A DNA stretch of 45,365 nucleotides from Reyranella massiliensis 521 (GCA_945862125.1 CAMAYC010000029.1:1-45365); one strand, 5' to 3'; shown: positions 16,738 to 25,692, counted from the first letter of the stretch. Program-made: numbers and translations. Notes: generated from the letters alone by a model not told the origin.

Positions 16738-16822
16738 TGGTGCCCCCGGTCGGACTCGAACCAACACTCCCGAAGAAACCTGATTTTGAGTCAGGCGCGT
16801 CTACCAATTCCGCCACGGGGGC
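16738..16822 (-). tRNA. tRNA-Leu (anticodon CAA)
   Basis: The minus strand folds as a class II tRNA. The acceptor GCCCCCG pairs with CGGGGGC, the D-loop region contains TTGGTAGAC, and the anticodon stem CCTGA/TCAGG encloses the loop CTCAAAA, giving anticodon CAA. A long variable arm (TTCTTCGGGA) and the T-arm GGTTCGAGTCC follow. The discriminator A (16741) and CCA (16738-16740) are encoded. The gene is intact and serves as the integration site of the adjacent mini-element, which replaced its 3' half with an identical copy. Confidence 0.96.
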
Positions 16823-16840
16823 ACGCTGTCGCGCAGCGGG

Positions 16841-16869
16841 AATAAAGCCGATGGGCGGAACCGGGTCAA
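16841..16869 (-). promoter_or_regulatory. Sigma-70-type promoter of tRNA-Leu
   Basis: On the minus strand TTGACC (16864-16869) and TTTATT (16841-16846) are separated by exactly 17 bp. The -10 box ends 18 bp before the tRNA 5' end. Spacing and position suit a strong stable-RNA promoter. Confidence 0.65.
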
Positions 16870-16956
16870 CGCTTGCCGGGCCCTTGTTGGTCCGGTTTTA
16901 TGGCGCTGCCGCCCAAGAAAAGCCGCCCAGGAAACGCCGCCAGGAGGAAGTCGAGA

Positions 16957-18495
16957 GTGCATCCCTACATCCACGCCCAGAAAACCCCCGACAAGCTGGC
17001 CTATGTCATGGCCGGCAGCGGCGAGGCGGTCACCTATCGGCAGCTCGACGAACAATCCAACCGCGTCGCGCAACTGTTCCGCTCGCTGGGACTCAAGGCT
17101 GGCGACCACATCGCCCTTTTCCTGGAGAACAATGCCCGCTTCTTCGAGATCTGCTGGGGCGCCCAGCGCTCCGGCCTGGTCTACACCGCGATCAGCTCGC
17201 GGCTGACGGCGGCCGAGGTCGACTACATCGTCACTGACTGCGGCGCCAAACTGTTCGTCACCTCCAGGTATCTCGCCGACAGGGCCGCCGAGCTGGCGCC
17301 GCTGATGAAGGGGGTTTTCAACCGCTTCATGGTCGACGGCACCATCGAGGGCTACCAGTCGTGGGAGGATACGGTTGCCAGGTTCCCGCCAACGCCGATC
17401 GCCGACCAGACGGCGGGCCATGACATGCTCTATTCGTCGGGCACGACCGGCCGGCCCAAGGGCGTGATGCCGGTCGTCGAACCACAGCCGATCGACTACG
17501 ACAATCCGTTGCTCGCCATCAGCCGCAAGCTCTACGGCATCGACCAGGACACGATCTACCTGTCGCCGGCGCCGCTCTATCATGCGGCTCCGCTGCGCTT
17601 CAACATGAGCGTCATGCGGCTGGGCGGCACATCGGTGATCATGGAGCATTTCGACGCCGAGGAATTCCTGAAGCTCGTGCCCAGGTACAAGGCCACCCAC
17701 ACCCAGGTCGTGCCGACCATGTTCGTGCGCTTCCTCAAGCTGCCCGATGAGGTGCGCGCGAAGTACGACGTGTCATCGCTCAGGTGCGCCATCCACGCCG
17801 CCGCGCCCTGCCCCATCCCGACCAAGGAAGCCATGATCAAATGGTGGGGTCCGATCATCTGGGAATATTACGGCGGGACCGAAGGCAACGGCCTCACCAT
17901 GTGCAACGCCGAGGAATGGATGGCGCACAAGGGCACCGTCGGCAAGGCGATGGTCGGCAAACTCAAGATCTGCGACGACGAGGGCAACGAACTGGCGACC
18001 GGCGAGTCCGGTACCGTCTACTTCGCCGAGGGTCGGCCGTTCGAATATCACAACGACCCGAAGAAGACGGCCGACTCGCGCCACCCCAAGGGTTGGACCA
18101 CGCTGGGCGACGTGGGTTACGTCGATGCCGACGGCTTCCTGCATCTGACGGACCGCAAGGCGTTCATGATCATTTCCGGCGGCGTCAACATCTACCCGCA
18201 GGAATGCGAGAACCTGCTGATCAACCATCCCAAGGTCATGGACTGCGCCGTGTTCGGCGTGCCCAACGACGATTTCGGCGAGGAAGTGAAGGCGGTGGTG
18301 CAGCCCCGCGATATGGCCGACGCCGGCCCCGCCCTGGCCGAGGAGCTGATGGCCTACTGCAAGCAGCATCTCTCGGCCATCAAATGCCCGCGCAGCGTGG
18401 ATTTCGAGGCCGAGCTGCCGCGCCACCCCACCGGCAAGCTCTACAAGCGCCTGCTGCGCGACCGTTATTGGCAGGGACGGGCCGCCAAGATCTGA
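16957..18495 (+). CDS. AMP-forming acyl-CoA synthetase
   Basis: A 512-residue ANL-superfamily enzyme that activates a carboxylic acid to acyl-adenylate and then acyl-CoA. The P-loop-like motif YSSGTTGRPKG is near residue 160, YYGGTEGN near residue 308 and the hinge region TLGDVGYVDADGFLHLTDR near residue 383. A C-terminal catalytic lysine lies in HPTGKLYKRLLRD. The GTG at 16957 has AGGAGG nine bases upstream and gives the standard opening HPYIHAQKTPDK; an ATG at 16900 in the same frame would add a basic, Pro-rich stretch. It probably acts on fatty or aromatic acids; chain length is not readable. Confidence 0.9.
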   Translation: MHPYIHAQKTPDKLAYVMAGSGEAVTYRQLDEQSNRVAQLFRSLGLKAGDHIALFLENNARFFEICWGAQRSGLVYTAISSRLTAAEVDYIVTDCGAKLFVTSRYLADRAAELAPLMKGVFNRFMVDGTIEGYQSWEDTVARFPPTPIADQTAGHDMLYSSGTTGRPKGVMPVVEPQPIDYDNPLLAISRKLYGIDQDTIYLSPAPLYHAAPLRFNMSVMRLGGTSVIMEHFDAEEFLKLVPRYKATHTQVVPTMFVRFLKLPDEVRAKYDVSSLRCAIHAAAPCPIPTKEAMIKWWGPIIWEYYGGTEGNGLTMCNAEEWMAHKGTVGKAMVGKLKICDDEGNELATGESGTVYFAEGRPFEYHNDPKKTADSRHPKGWTTLGDVGYVDADGFLHLTDRKAFMIISGGVNIYPQECENLLINHPKVMDCAVFGVPNDDFGEEVKAVVQPRDMADAGPALAEELMAYCKQHLSAIKCPRSVDFEAELPRHPTGKLYKRLLRDRYWQGRAAKI

Positions 18496-18510
18496 CTCGA
18501 CTCCCTGAAA

Positions 18511-18528
18511 TAACCAGTTATATGGTTA
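18511..18528. promoter_or_regulatory. TAACCA-N6-TGGTTA inverted repeat upstream of the NTF2-like gene
   Basis: A perfect 6-bp dyad with a 6-bp spacer, between the synthetase stop and the next gene, 22 bp before its ATG. AACC/GGTT dyads of this form occur as operators of small winged-helix repressors, but no such regulator is adjacent, so this is a candidate only. Confidence 0.35.
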
Positions 18529-18549
18529 GTCTCTCGACGGAGGCTAGCC

Positions 18550-18981
18550 ATGACTGCAGAGCTGCGCGCGCTCAACGCCAGGTTCATCCATAACTTCATC
18601 ACCAACGACGTGCCCTCGCACGACGCCATGCTGCACAAGGATTTCATCTGCATCACGCCAACGGGTGGCCGCGTCGGCCGGGCGGACTATCTTGAGGACT
18701 GGTCGACCGGCTTCGACGCCGACCGCATCCCCTACTTCGATTATCGCGACGAGCTGATCCATGTGTTTGGCGCGACGGCCCTGCTGCGCTCGACCAACAA
18801 GAGCATCCGGGTGAAGGACGGTGTCGAGAGCGTGGGTATGACCATGTACACCGACGCCTATGTTCGCGAGAACGGCGCCTGGAAGTGCATCCAGGCGCAG
18901 ATCACGCCGGTGGCGCCCGCCAACTACCCGCCCGACGAAACGATCGTGAAGAAATACGTCAGGGGCAAGCTCCAGCCCTAG
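18550..18981 (+). CDS. NTF2-like (SnoaL/DUF4440-type) protein
   Basis: A 143-residue protein with the cone-shaped alpha+beta NTF2 pattern: an N-terminal helix (ELRALNARFIHNFITNDV), then HDAMLHKDFICITPTGG, and strands ending in YTDAYVRENGAWKCIQAQITP. The last segment is the typical DUF4440 closing strand pair. GGAGG precedes the ATG. Members include isomerases, hydrolases and ligand-binding proteins; nothing here fixes the role. It sits between acyl-CoA synthetase and oxidoreductase genes on the same strand. Confidence 0.75.
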   Translation: MTAELRALNARFIHNFITNDVPSHDAMLHKDFICITPTGGRVGRADYLEDWSTGFDADRIPYFDYRDELIHVFGATALLRSTNKSIRVKDGVESVGMTMYTDAYVRENGAWKCIQAQITPVAPANYPPDETIVKKYVRGKLQP

Positions 18982-19023
18982 CCGGACATGCTATTGCTGT
19001 CTCCTGTTCCAGGGAGATTCGCC

Positions 19024-19995
19024 ATGAAGGCAGCAGTTGTCGGAGAAAACGGCGTCGAAGTTCGCGAGGCGCCCAAGCCCTCGCCCAAGCCCAACGAGAT
19101 CCTGATCAAGGTGAAGGCCGCGTCGCTCAACCGCGCCGACCTCGCGGTGGCGTCCGGCCATGCCCATGGCCGGGTCGGCGGCCCGGGAACCATCGTCGGC
19201 CTGGAATGCGCCGGCGAGGTCGAGGCGGTCGGCGCCGACGTGAAGGGCTTCAAGCCCGGCGACCGGGTCATGAGCTCTGCCGCCGGCGGCTTCGCCGAAT
19301 ATGCCGTCGCGGATTGGGGCCGCGCCCACAAGATTCCCGCCAACAACATGAGCTACGAGCAGGCGGCCTGCATGCCGGTGGCGGTGCAGACCATGCACAA
19401 CGCCCTGGTCGGTGCCGGCCGACTCAAGAAGGCGGAGTCGGTCCTGATCCAGGGCGCGAGCTCGGGCGTCGGCCTGCTCGGCATGCAGATCGCCAAGTTC
19501 CTCGGCGCCTCGATCGTCATGGGGACGTCCACCAACGATGGCCGCCGGGCACGGCTGAAAGAATTCGGCTGCGATCTGGCGCTCGACACGCGCGATCCGA
19601 AATGGCCGGACAAGGTCAAGGAAGCGACCGGCGGCAAAGGCGTCGACCTGATCGTCGACCAGGTGTCGGGCGGCGTGATGAACCAGAACATGGAGGCCGC
19701 CGCCATCCTCGGCCGCATCGTCAACGTCGGGCGGCTGGGCGGCATGAAGGGCGAGTTCAACTTCGACCTGCATGCGCTGAAGCGCATCGACTATATCGGC
19801 GTCACCTTCCGCACCCGCAGCCCCGAGGAAGTGCGCGACATCGTGACGGCAGCCCGGGCCGACCTGTGGCCGGCCATCGAGGCAGGCAAGCTCAGCCTGC
19901 CGATCGACAAGACCTTCCCGCTGGCCCAGGCGGTCGAGGCGCTTGCGCACATGAAGGCCAATGCCCATTTTGGCAAGATCGTCCTGGTCGTCTGA
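19024..19995 (+). CDS. Zinc-free MDR-family NADPH:quinone oxidoreductase
   Basis: A 323-residue medium-chain reductase. The N-terminal GroES-like fold has SLNRADLAVASGH in place of the catalytic zinc ligands, and the structural-zinc cysteines are absent, so it belongs to the quinone-oxidoreductase branch. The nucleotide-binding motif GASSGVGLLGMQIAK is near residue 145, and the C-terminus carries the common AHMKANAHFGKIVLVV ending. The ATG at 19024 has GGGAG upstream and gives MKAAVVGEN, the standard start; the 12 extra upstream codons were rejected. It likely reduces quinones or enones. Confidence 0.87.
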   Translation: MKAAVVGENGVEVREAPKPSPKPNEILIKVKAASLNRADLAVASGHAHGRVGGPGTIVGLECAGEVEAVGADVKGFKPGDRVMSSAAGGFAEYAVADWGRAHKIPANNMSYEQAACMPVAVQTMHNALVGAGRLKKAESVLIQGASSGVGLLGMQIAKFLGASIVMGTSTNDGRRARLKEFGCDLALDTRDPKWPDKVKEATGGKGVDLIVDQVSGGVMNQNMEAAAILGRIVNVGRLGGMKGEFNFDLHALKRIDYIGVTFRTRSPEEVRDIVTAARADLWPAIEAGKLSLPIDKTFPLAQAVEALAHMKANAHFGKIVLVV

Positions 19996-20034
19996 AGACG
20001 ACCGTATCGTCTGACGCCCAAAGGCAGGCCCCGC

Positions 20035-21480
20035 ATGAGCAAATCCATCAACCACCTCGCCACCGCCGACGGCCTCTTTTTCGGCAAAGGTGGGCTCGAC
20101 CAGCGCAAGACCTCGAAAATGGTCGACGAGGCGCTGGCCGGCACCGACGACGGCGAGCTGTTCCTGGAATATGTCCAAAGCGAGAGCCTGTCGTTCGACG
20201 ACGGCAAGCTCAAGAGTGCCGCCTTCGACACCACCCAGGGCTTCGGGTTGCGTGCCGTGGCCGGCGACTCGACGGGCTTCGCGCACGCCTCGGCGCTCGA
20301 CGAGCACGCGCTGAAGCGGGCCGCCGCGACGGTCAAGGCGGTCCGTTCCGGCCGGTCGGTCAAATCCGACGAATCGCCGCGCGGCACCAACCGGCTGCTC
20401 TACGCCGACGACAATCCGATCGACGGCGAGCCCTTCGCCCGCAAGGTCGCCCTGCTGGAAGAGATCGACGCCTATGTGCGCGCCAAGGAGCCCAAGGCAC
20501 GCCAGGTCTCGATCTCGCTGGCGGGATCGTGGCAGGTGGTCGAGATCATCCGCGCCGGCGGCTGGCGCGCTGCCGACGTGCGCCCGCTGGTGCGGCTGAA
20601 CGTCAGCGTCGTGTGCGGCGACGGCACGCGCATGGAAGCCGGCAGCACCGGGCAAGGCCGCCGCGCCGCCTATGGCGACATCTTCAAGCCGGAGAACTGG
20701 AAGCGCGAGGCCGACGAGGCGATCCGCCAGGCACTGGTCAATCTCGAGTCGGTCGATACGCCGGCAGGCGAGATGCCCGTCGTTCTGGGCGCCGGCTGGT
20801 CCGGCGTGCTGTGGCACGAAGCCGTCGGCCACGGCCTGGAAGGCGACTTCCATCGCAAGAAGACGTCGGTGTTCAGCCACATGATGGGCGACATGATCGC
20901 TTCCCCAGGCGTCACCGTGGTCGACGACGGTACGCTCAACGACCGCCGCGGCTCGCTCACCATCGACGATGAGGGCACACCCACCCAGCGCAACGTGCTG
21001 ATCGAGAACGGCCGTTTGGTCGGGCTGATGCAGGACCGCCAGAACGCCCGATTGATGGGCGTGAAGCCGACCGGCAACGGCCGCCGCCAGAGCCACGCCC
21101 ACGCGCCGATGCCGCGCATGACCAACACCTTCATGCTGGGCGGCGACAAGGACCCCAAGGAGATCATCGCCTCGGTGAAGAAGGGCCTCTATGCCGCCAA
21201 CTTCGGCGGCGGCCAGGTCGACATCGTCTCGGGCAAGTTCGTCTTCAGCTGCACCGAGGCCTACCTGATCGAGAACGGCAAGCTTGGTCGGCCGGTCAAG
21301 GGCGCCACGCTGATCGGCGCGGGCTCGGAAGCGCTCACGAAGGTCGGCATGGTGGGCAACGACATGTCGCTCGATCCCGGCATCGGCACCTGCGGCAAGG
21401 ATGGCCAGGGCGTGCCCGTGGGCGTCGGCCAGCCGACGCTCCGCATCGATGCGCTGACGGTGGGTGGTACGGCGACCTAA
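20035..21480 (+). CDS. tldD: Metalloprotease TldD
   Basis: A 481-residue TldD subunit. The zinc motif HEAVGH (an HExxxH site) is near residue 262, followed by GLEGDFHRKKTSVFS. The C-terminal half has the expected KGLYAANFGGGQVDIVSGKF and GVPVGVGQPTLRIDALTVGG segments. TldD forms a heterodimer with TldE and degrades or trims unfolded and modified peptides in the cytoplasm (microcin B17 and CcdA in E. coli). Its partner lies about 22 kb away at 43386. The gene converges on the cupin gene with a ten-base gap. Confidence 0.95.
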   Translation: MSKSINHLATADGLFFGKGGLDQRKTSKMVDEALAGTDDGELFLEYVQSESLSFDDGKLKSAAFDTTQGFGLRAVAGDSTGFAHASALDEHALKRAAATVKAVRSGRSVKSDESPRGTNRLLYADDNPIDGEPFARKVALLEEIDAYVRAKEPKARQVSISLAGSWQVVEIIRAGGWRAADVRPLVRLNVSVVCGDGTRMEAGSTGQGRRAAYGDIFKPENWKREADEAIRQALVNLESVDTPAGEMPVVLGAGWSGVLWHEAVGHGLEGDFHRKKTSVFSHMMGDMIASPGVTVVDDGTLNDRRGSLTIDDEGTPTQRNVLIENGRLVGLMQDRQNARLMGVKPTGNGRRQSHAHAPMPRMTNTFMLGGDKDPKEIIASVKKGLYAANFGGGQVDIVSGKFVFSCTEAYLIENGKLGRPVKGATLIGAGSEALTKVGMVGNDMSLDPGIGTCGKDGQGVPVGVGQPTLRIDALTVGGTAT

Positions 21481-21490
21481 CCGCGGGTCG

Positions 21491-21913
21491 TCAGACGGCC
21501 TTGGCTGGCGCCTTCGTATAGTCGGCGTCGCTCACCGGCTCGAACCAGCTGGTGGCCCGGCCCTTGTCGTCGGTCTCCGACATAGCGAGATGGCACATCA
21601 TCGTGCCAGGCGCCGACCCGTGCCAGTGGCGCGCGTTGGGCGGAATGACCACCGTGTCGCCCGCCATGATCTCCTGCACCGGCTCGCCCTCGAGTTGGTA
21701 GCGGCCGACGCCCGACAGCACATAGAGAATCTGACCGACCGCATGCTGATGCCAGTTGGTGCGTCCACCCGGCATGAACGTCACGCGCGAGGCGCGCAAC
21801 CTTGAGGGCCCCTCGGGGGCGTAGACGGGATCGGACAGAACGTCGCCGACGAAATTCGCCGCTTCTGCCTTGGCGGTCGGGCGGGACGCGGCTCGCATGA
21901 TCCTTGGGCGCAT
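21491..21913 (-). CDS. Cupin-domain protein
   Basis: A 140-residue single-domain cupin. Motif 1 is TNWHQHAVGQILYVLSGVG followed by the EGEPVQ glutamate region; motif 2 is IMAGDTVVIPPNARHWHGSA. Two histidines in motif 1 and one in motif 2 can bind a metal. Similar carboxymuconolactone-type cupins with ending motifs like WFEPVSDADY are often oxidoreductase- or quorum-linked, but no function is assigned. GGGAGGA upstream of 21913 supports the first ATG. It stands downstream of a short secreted-protein gene on the same strand. Confidence 0.82.
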   Translation of the reverse strand: MRPRIMRAASRPTAKAEAANFVGDVLSDPVYAPEGPSRLRASRVTFMPGGRTNWHQHAVGQILYVLSGVGRYQLEGEPVQEIMAGDTVVIPPNARHWHGSAPGTMMCHLAMSETDDKGRATSWFEPVSDADYTKAPAKAV

Positions 21914-21949
21914 GATGGCTCCTCCCTGTCTTGCGTCGGTGGTCCGAAT

Positions 21950-22498
21950 CTATCGTGTCTCAGCCAACCTGAGCGACTCCAGGAAACGGGTCGCGGCGCT
22001 CATCGACTTCATATCGCCCTTGGTCGTGACCAGCATCCGATAGAGCCGGTCCTTGACGATGTAGGTCCGCATCATCACGCGCGAGGCGTTGGTGTCCTCG
22101 ATGTCGAGGGCGTAGCCGTCCCAGCCCTGCAGCGTCACAGGCTCGTCCAGCACGTACTTGAAGCGGGCACGGGGAAACGCCTTCTCGGCCTCGCCGCGGC
22201 CGAGGTCGCGGGCCATCTCCTTGGTGTCGCGGCTGGAGAACCAGCCGGGATCGTAGTCGACATAGTCGAAATCGAACAACTCGTCGTCGCGCTTGGACTG
22301 CCAGGCGACGCGCTCGCCGGCGTGGCCCTTCTCCTTCTCGGCCGCCGTCGTCTTGGCGGCCGGGGCCGGCATTTCCAACCGAAACCTGAGATCGCTGCCG
22401 ACGACGGTCTGCCAATCGGCGGGCTGCGCACTCGCCATCACGGGCACCGTCAGGAGAGAGAAAACGAGCAGACGACGCTTCATAACGTGGGACTTCAT
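21950..22498 (-). CDS. Hypothetical secreted protein
   Basis: A 182-residue protein that I do not recognise. A Sec signal is clear (RRLLVFSLLTVPVMASA, with a cut after ASA or ASAQ near residue 25). The mature part has the layout of small periplasmic beta-sheet proteins: SDLRFRLEMPAP near the start, then WFSSRDTKEMARDLGRGEAE, and a final MKSMSAATRFLESLRL helix. The ATG at 22498 overlaps the VOC-protein stop by four bases (ATGA), which argues for it over the ATG at 22483. Co-translation suggests a shared, unknown role. Confidence 0.7.
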   Translation of the reverse strand: MKSHVMKRRLLVFSLLTVPVMASAQPADWQTVVGSDLRFRLEMPAPAAKTTAAEKEKGHAGERVAWQSKRDDELFDFDYVDYDPGWFSSRDTKEMARDLGRGEAEKAFPRARFKYVLDEPVTLQGWDGYALDIEDTNASRVMMRTYIVKDRLYRMLVTTKGDMKSMSAATRFLESLRLAETR

Positions 22499-23349
22499 GC
22501 CGGGGGCACCAGGTCTTTGCGGCCCGACCAGTCCCAGGCGACGCCCGTACGCGAGACACCGAGCAGCAGTCCGTGCAGTTCCTTCGGATGCACCCAGCCG
22601 CCATCTGGCTCGGTGACGGGATCGGCGCCACGCGGCGTGTAGCGGGCATTGGCGTCGAGCAGGCGCTGGCGCACCGCCGGCCAGTCGTGGACCTCGACGT
22701 AGCACATGTAGAGCGAGTCGCCGTGCTTGTGGGCGAAGCGGCCCATGGCATGGACGTTGTCGGTGACCTGGCTGAGCTCGATACGATCGAGCCGGTTGGG
22801 CGGGTCGAACAGGGTGAGCGTGCCGATATAGCCGAAGCGCTCGCTGCCGATCTCGCTGAACCGCGCCGGGTCGAGACCGAACAGGCCGGCATAGACGGCG
22901 GCGACGCGACGCCAGTCGCTGATCAGCGTGTTGGTCGTCTCGTAGAGGAACGACACCGGCCCGACGCGCGGCCGGTAAGTGCTTTCGGAAATCACGATCG
23001 GCAGCCCGAAGGTAGCGTCGGCACTGAGGTAGAGCTGTTCGCCATCGAGATCGTAGGCGATGCCCAATCCCTCCCAGCGCTTGGCCATGCTGTCGAGATC
23101 GGCGGTGCAGTAGCCCGCCGTCATCAGCCCCTCGCCGCGCCTGGCGAGGAAATCCTGGGCAAGGCCCGCACCATCGGGCTCGCAGAGCTCGAATTCGCTC
23201 TCTCCGACCGCGAGGATCGTCCGCTTGGCCGCGAGATGCCGGCTATGGTCGCGCCGCGCGACTTCGCAGCCCAGCAGCTGGCCATAGCGCTGCGCCGCCT
23301 TGGCGGCGTCGTGCACGGCAATCTGGACGCGATCGCAACGATCGAGCAT
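22495..23349 (-). CDS. Two-domain VOC (glyoxalase/dioxygenase-fold) protein
   Basis: A 284-residue protein with two VOC modules. The first opens with DRVQIAVHDAAKAAQRYGQL and the second begins near residue 130 with VGPVSFLYETTNTLISDWRR. Possible metal ligands (His in QIAVHD, Glu in FELCEPD and later) are present. The closing HPKELHGLLLGVSR resembles the end of VOC lactoylglutathione lyase or dioxygenase-like proteins. Two-domain VOC proteins bind or transform small oxygenated substrates. It lies 14 bp after gshA, so a glutathione-linked role is possible but unproven. Confidence 0.77.
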   Translation of the reverse strand: MLDRCDRVQIAVHDAAKAAQRYGQLLGCEVARRDHSRHLAAKRTILAVGESEFELCEPDGAGLAQDFLARRGEGLMTAGYCTADLDSMAKRWEGLGIAYDLDGEQLYLSADATFGLPIVISESTYRPRVGPVSFLYETTNTLISDWRRVAAVYAGLFGLDPARFSEIGSERFGYIGTLTLFDPPNRLDRIELSQVTDNVHAMGRFAHKHGDSLYMCYVEVHDWPAVRQRLLDANARYTPRGADPVTEPDGGWVHPKELHGLLLGVSRTGVAWDWSGRKDLVPPA

Positions 23350-23363
23350 GACCCGACACTACC

Positions 23364-24728
23364 TCAGTACGAATACTCGCGGAACAGCGGCGCGAAGGAG
23401 CCCTGCCACTCGCCCTGCCACTTGGCGAGCAGCTCGTCGGCTGGCGCCCGGCCACTGTCGACGGCACGGTCGAGCGGAAAGAGATGGATGGTCTCGTCAT
23501 TGCCCCGCTCGTCGAGACATCGGCGTGCTTTCAGCCCTGCATGGGCGATCGCCACGACCTCGCGCGCCAGCACATTCAACGGCCGGCCACGAAACACCGT
23601 GGCGAGCCCGGTCTTGGGTGTCTCGGCACGCAGGAAATCGTGGTCCGCAGCCTTCCAGTCCTTCACCAGATCCCAGGCTGCATCGAGCGCGCCCTGGTCG
23701 TAGAGCAGACCGACCCACAGGGCCGGCAAGGCATTCAAGGCCGCCCACGGTCCGGAATCGGCGCCACGCATTTCGAGATAGCGCTTCAGCCGCACCTCGG
23801 GGAACGCCGTGGTGACGTGGTCGCCCCAGTCGTTCAGGGTCGGCAGCTCGCCCGGCCGCGCCGGCAGCTTGCCCTTCAGGAAATCGCGGAAGCTCTGGCC
23901 GGAGGCATCGATGTACTTGCCGTCGCGATAGACGAAGTACATCGGCACATCGAGCATGTAGTCGACATAGCGTTCGAAGCCGAAGCCATCCTCGAATACG
24001 AACGGCAGCACGCCGCAGCGATCGGGGTCGGTATCCGTCCAGATGTGGCTGCGGTAGCTCTTGAAACCGACCGCCTTGCCTTCGACGAAGGGCGAATTGG
24101 CGAACAGCGCCGTCGCCACCGGCTGCAGCGCCAGCGACACCCGGAACTTCTTCACCATGTCGGCTTCCGACTCGAAGTCGAGATTGGTCTGCACCGTGCA
24201 GGTGCGCAGCATCATGTCCAGACCGAGCTTGCCCTTCTTGGGCATGTAGTCGCGCATGATCTTGTAGCGCCCCTTGGGCATCCAGTGCATGTCCTCGCGC
24301 ATCCACTGCGGCGCGAAGCCCAGCCCGATGAAGCCCGCGCCGATTTCGCCGGCAACCTCGCCGACCTCGCGCAGGTGCTGGGAATTCTCGGCTGCCGTCT
24401 CGTGCACTGTCTCGAGCGGTGCGCCCGAGAGCTCGAACTGGCCGCCCGGCTCCAGGGTGATACTGGCCTTGTCGCGCAGCAGCGCGATCGGGTTGTTGCC
24501 TTCGACGACCGGCTTCCAACCGAACCGCGTCAGGCCTTCGAGCAGCGCACGGATACCATCCGGCCCTTCATAGGCGAGCGGCTTCAGCGTTGCCTTGTGG
24601 TATCCGAACTTCTCGTGCTCGGTGCCCATGCGCCAGTCGGCGCGCGGCTTGTTGCCGGCGATAAAATACTCGATCAGCTGCCGCCGATTCTCGATCGGCG
24701 CGCCGCCGCCCGACGGTGGTGCGGACAT
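23364..24728 (-). CDS. gshA: Glutamate-cysteine ligase, plant/alphaproteobacterial type
   Basis: A 454-residue ligase catalysing the first step of glutathione synthesis (ATP, Glu, Cys to gamma-glutamylcysteine). Family landmarks are RMGTEHEKFGYH near residue 34, SITLEPGGQFELSGAPL, RTCTVQTNLDFESEADMVKKF and SHIWTDTDPDRCG. The length equals the usual alphaproteobacterial enzyme when started at the ATG at 24728 (opening SAPPSGGGAPIENRRQLIEY). A longer in-frame start (24821) would add a low-complexity Ala/Pro/Arg stretch. It follows rsmE on the same strand after about 140 bp. Confidence 0.94.
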   Translation of the reverse strand: MSAPPSGGGAPIENRRQLIEYFIAGNKPRADWRMGTEHEKFGYHKATLKPLAYEGPDGIRALLEGLTRFGWKPVVEGNNPIALLRDKASITLEPGGQFELSGAPLETVHETAAENSQHLREVGEVAGEIGAGFIGLGFAPQWMREDMHWMPKGRYKIMRDYMPKKGKLGLDMMLRTCTVQTNLDFESEADMVKKFRVSLALQPVATALFANSPFVEGKAVGFKSYRSHIWTDTDPDRCGVLPFVFEDGFGFERYVDYMLDVPMYFVYRDGKYIDASGQSFRDFLKGKLPARPGELPTLNDWGDHVTTAFPEVRLKRYLEMRGADSGPWAALNALPALWVGLLYDQGALDAAWDLVKDWKAADHDFLRAETPKTGLATVFRGRPLNVLAREVVAIAHAGLKARRCLDERGNDETIHLFPLDRAVDSGRAPADELLAKWQGEWQGSFAPLFREYSY

Positions 24729-24869
24729 GCGTTGTCGACTCCCTGGTCGCCCGCGGCCTTCTGGGGCCGGGAGCGGCGCGGCCGCATGAGCATTTCTCAC
24801 GCGAGCACGCGGCTGGTTCATGATGTTCAGGTTCCCGTCTCCCATGCCGACGGGGGCCAGCGCAAGCGG

Positions 24870-25658
24870 TCAGAGGGTAACCTTGGATGTGCGATAATCG
24901 GCCTGCAGACGTGGTGTCGGCTCGCGCCAATCCCCCACCAGCGCCTGCCAGCAGGCGAGCGCCGCCAGGGCTGCGGTATCGGCCCGGAGAATGCGCGGAC
25001 CAAGCCCCACTGCCATGACATCCTTTATGCGAAGAAGGGCCGTGAGTTCTTCGTGGGCAAAGCCGCCCTCGGGGCCAATGATGATCCCCCAAGGCGCCGC
25101 ACGGGCCACGGCATCGAGGCCGCCCAGCGCCTCGGCGATCGGCGGGCCGCCGCCTGTTTCGTCGCACATCAGCAGACGCCTTCCCTCTGGCCATTGGGCA
25201 AGCATCTGCGCGAGGTCGATCGGCGGCCGCACGTCGGGCACGGAGAGCCGCTCGGTCTGCTCCGCCGCTTCGACCGCATTGGCGCGCAGGCGCTCGACAT
25301 TGACCCGCTCGACAGCGGTATGGCGCGTGAGCACCGGCTGCAGGACGGCGACACCGAGTTCGGTCGCTTTCTCGGCGATATAGTCGATGCGCGCACGCTT
25401 GACGGGCGCGAAGCAGAGCCACACGTCGGGCTCGGCTGCCTGTGCGCGCAGGCGGTCGCCGACTTCACCGACGGCCGCCTTCTTGCCGCGGCCGGAAAAC
25501 GTGGCCTTCCACTCACCGTCGCGGCCGTTGAACAGCAGCAGCGGCGCGCCATCGGGACGCCGCATGACATGGCGCAGATAGTGGACCTGCGCCTCATCCA
25601 GCGGCGCCTCGAGCCCGGCGGCGAGATCGGCTTCGACGAAGAGTCGCGATACGCTCAT
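24870..25658 (-). CDS. rsmE: 16S rRNA m3U1498 methyltransferase RsmE
   Basis: A 262-residue SPOUT methyltransferase. The N-terminal PUA-like part (HYLRHVMRRPDGAPLLLFNG) recognises RNA. The C-terminal trefoil knot has IIGPEGGFAHEE and LGPRILRADTAALAAL, the canonical SAM-binding loops, and KATELGVAVLQPVLT is also family-typical. The ATG at 25658 gives the usual opening SVSRLFVEADL; upstream codons overlap the divergent ubiA region. The two start codons are only 34 bp apart, so the promoters must overlap. Confidence 0.95.
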   Translation of the reverse strand: MSVSRLFVEADLAAGLEAPLDEAQVHYLRHVMRRPDGAPLLLFNGRDGEWKATFSGRGKKAAVGEVGDRLRAQAAEPDVWLCFAPVKRARIDYIAEKATELGVAVLQPVLTRHTAVERVNVERLRANAVEAAEQTERLSVPDVRPPIDLAQMLAQWPEGRRLLMCDETGGGPPIAEALGGLDAVARAAPWGIIIGPEGGFAHEELTALLRIKDVMAVGLGPRILRADTAALAALACWQALVGDWREPTPRLQADYRTSKVTL

Positions 25659-25692
25659 GGAGTTCCCTGCTGCATCGCTGCATGATGCCGCC

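Larger units (their letters stand above)
15583..16790. mobile_element. Integrative mini-element at tRNA-Leu(CAA), no integrase
   Basis: The element is bounded by the 53-bp repeats at 15583-15635 and 16738-16790, giving a repeat-to-repeat unit of 1155 bp. It holds one membrane-protein gene, a decayed small frame and several short repeats near both ends. Its base composition is visibly lower in GC than the flanks. No recombinase frame exists inside. It is either a deletion relic of a larger island or a non-autonomous element relying on an integrase elsewhere. Confidence 0.82.
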
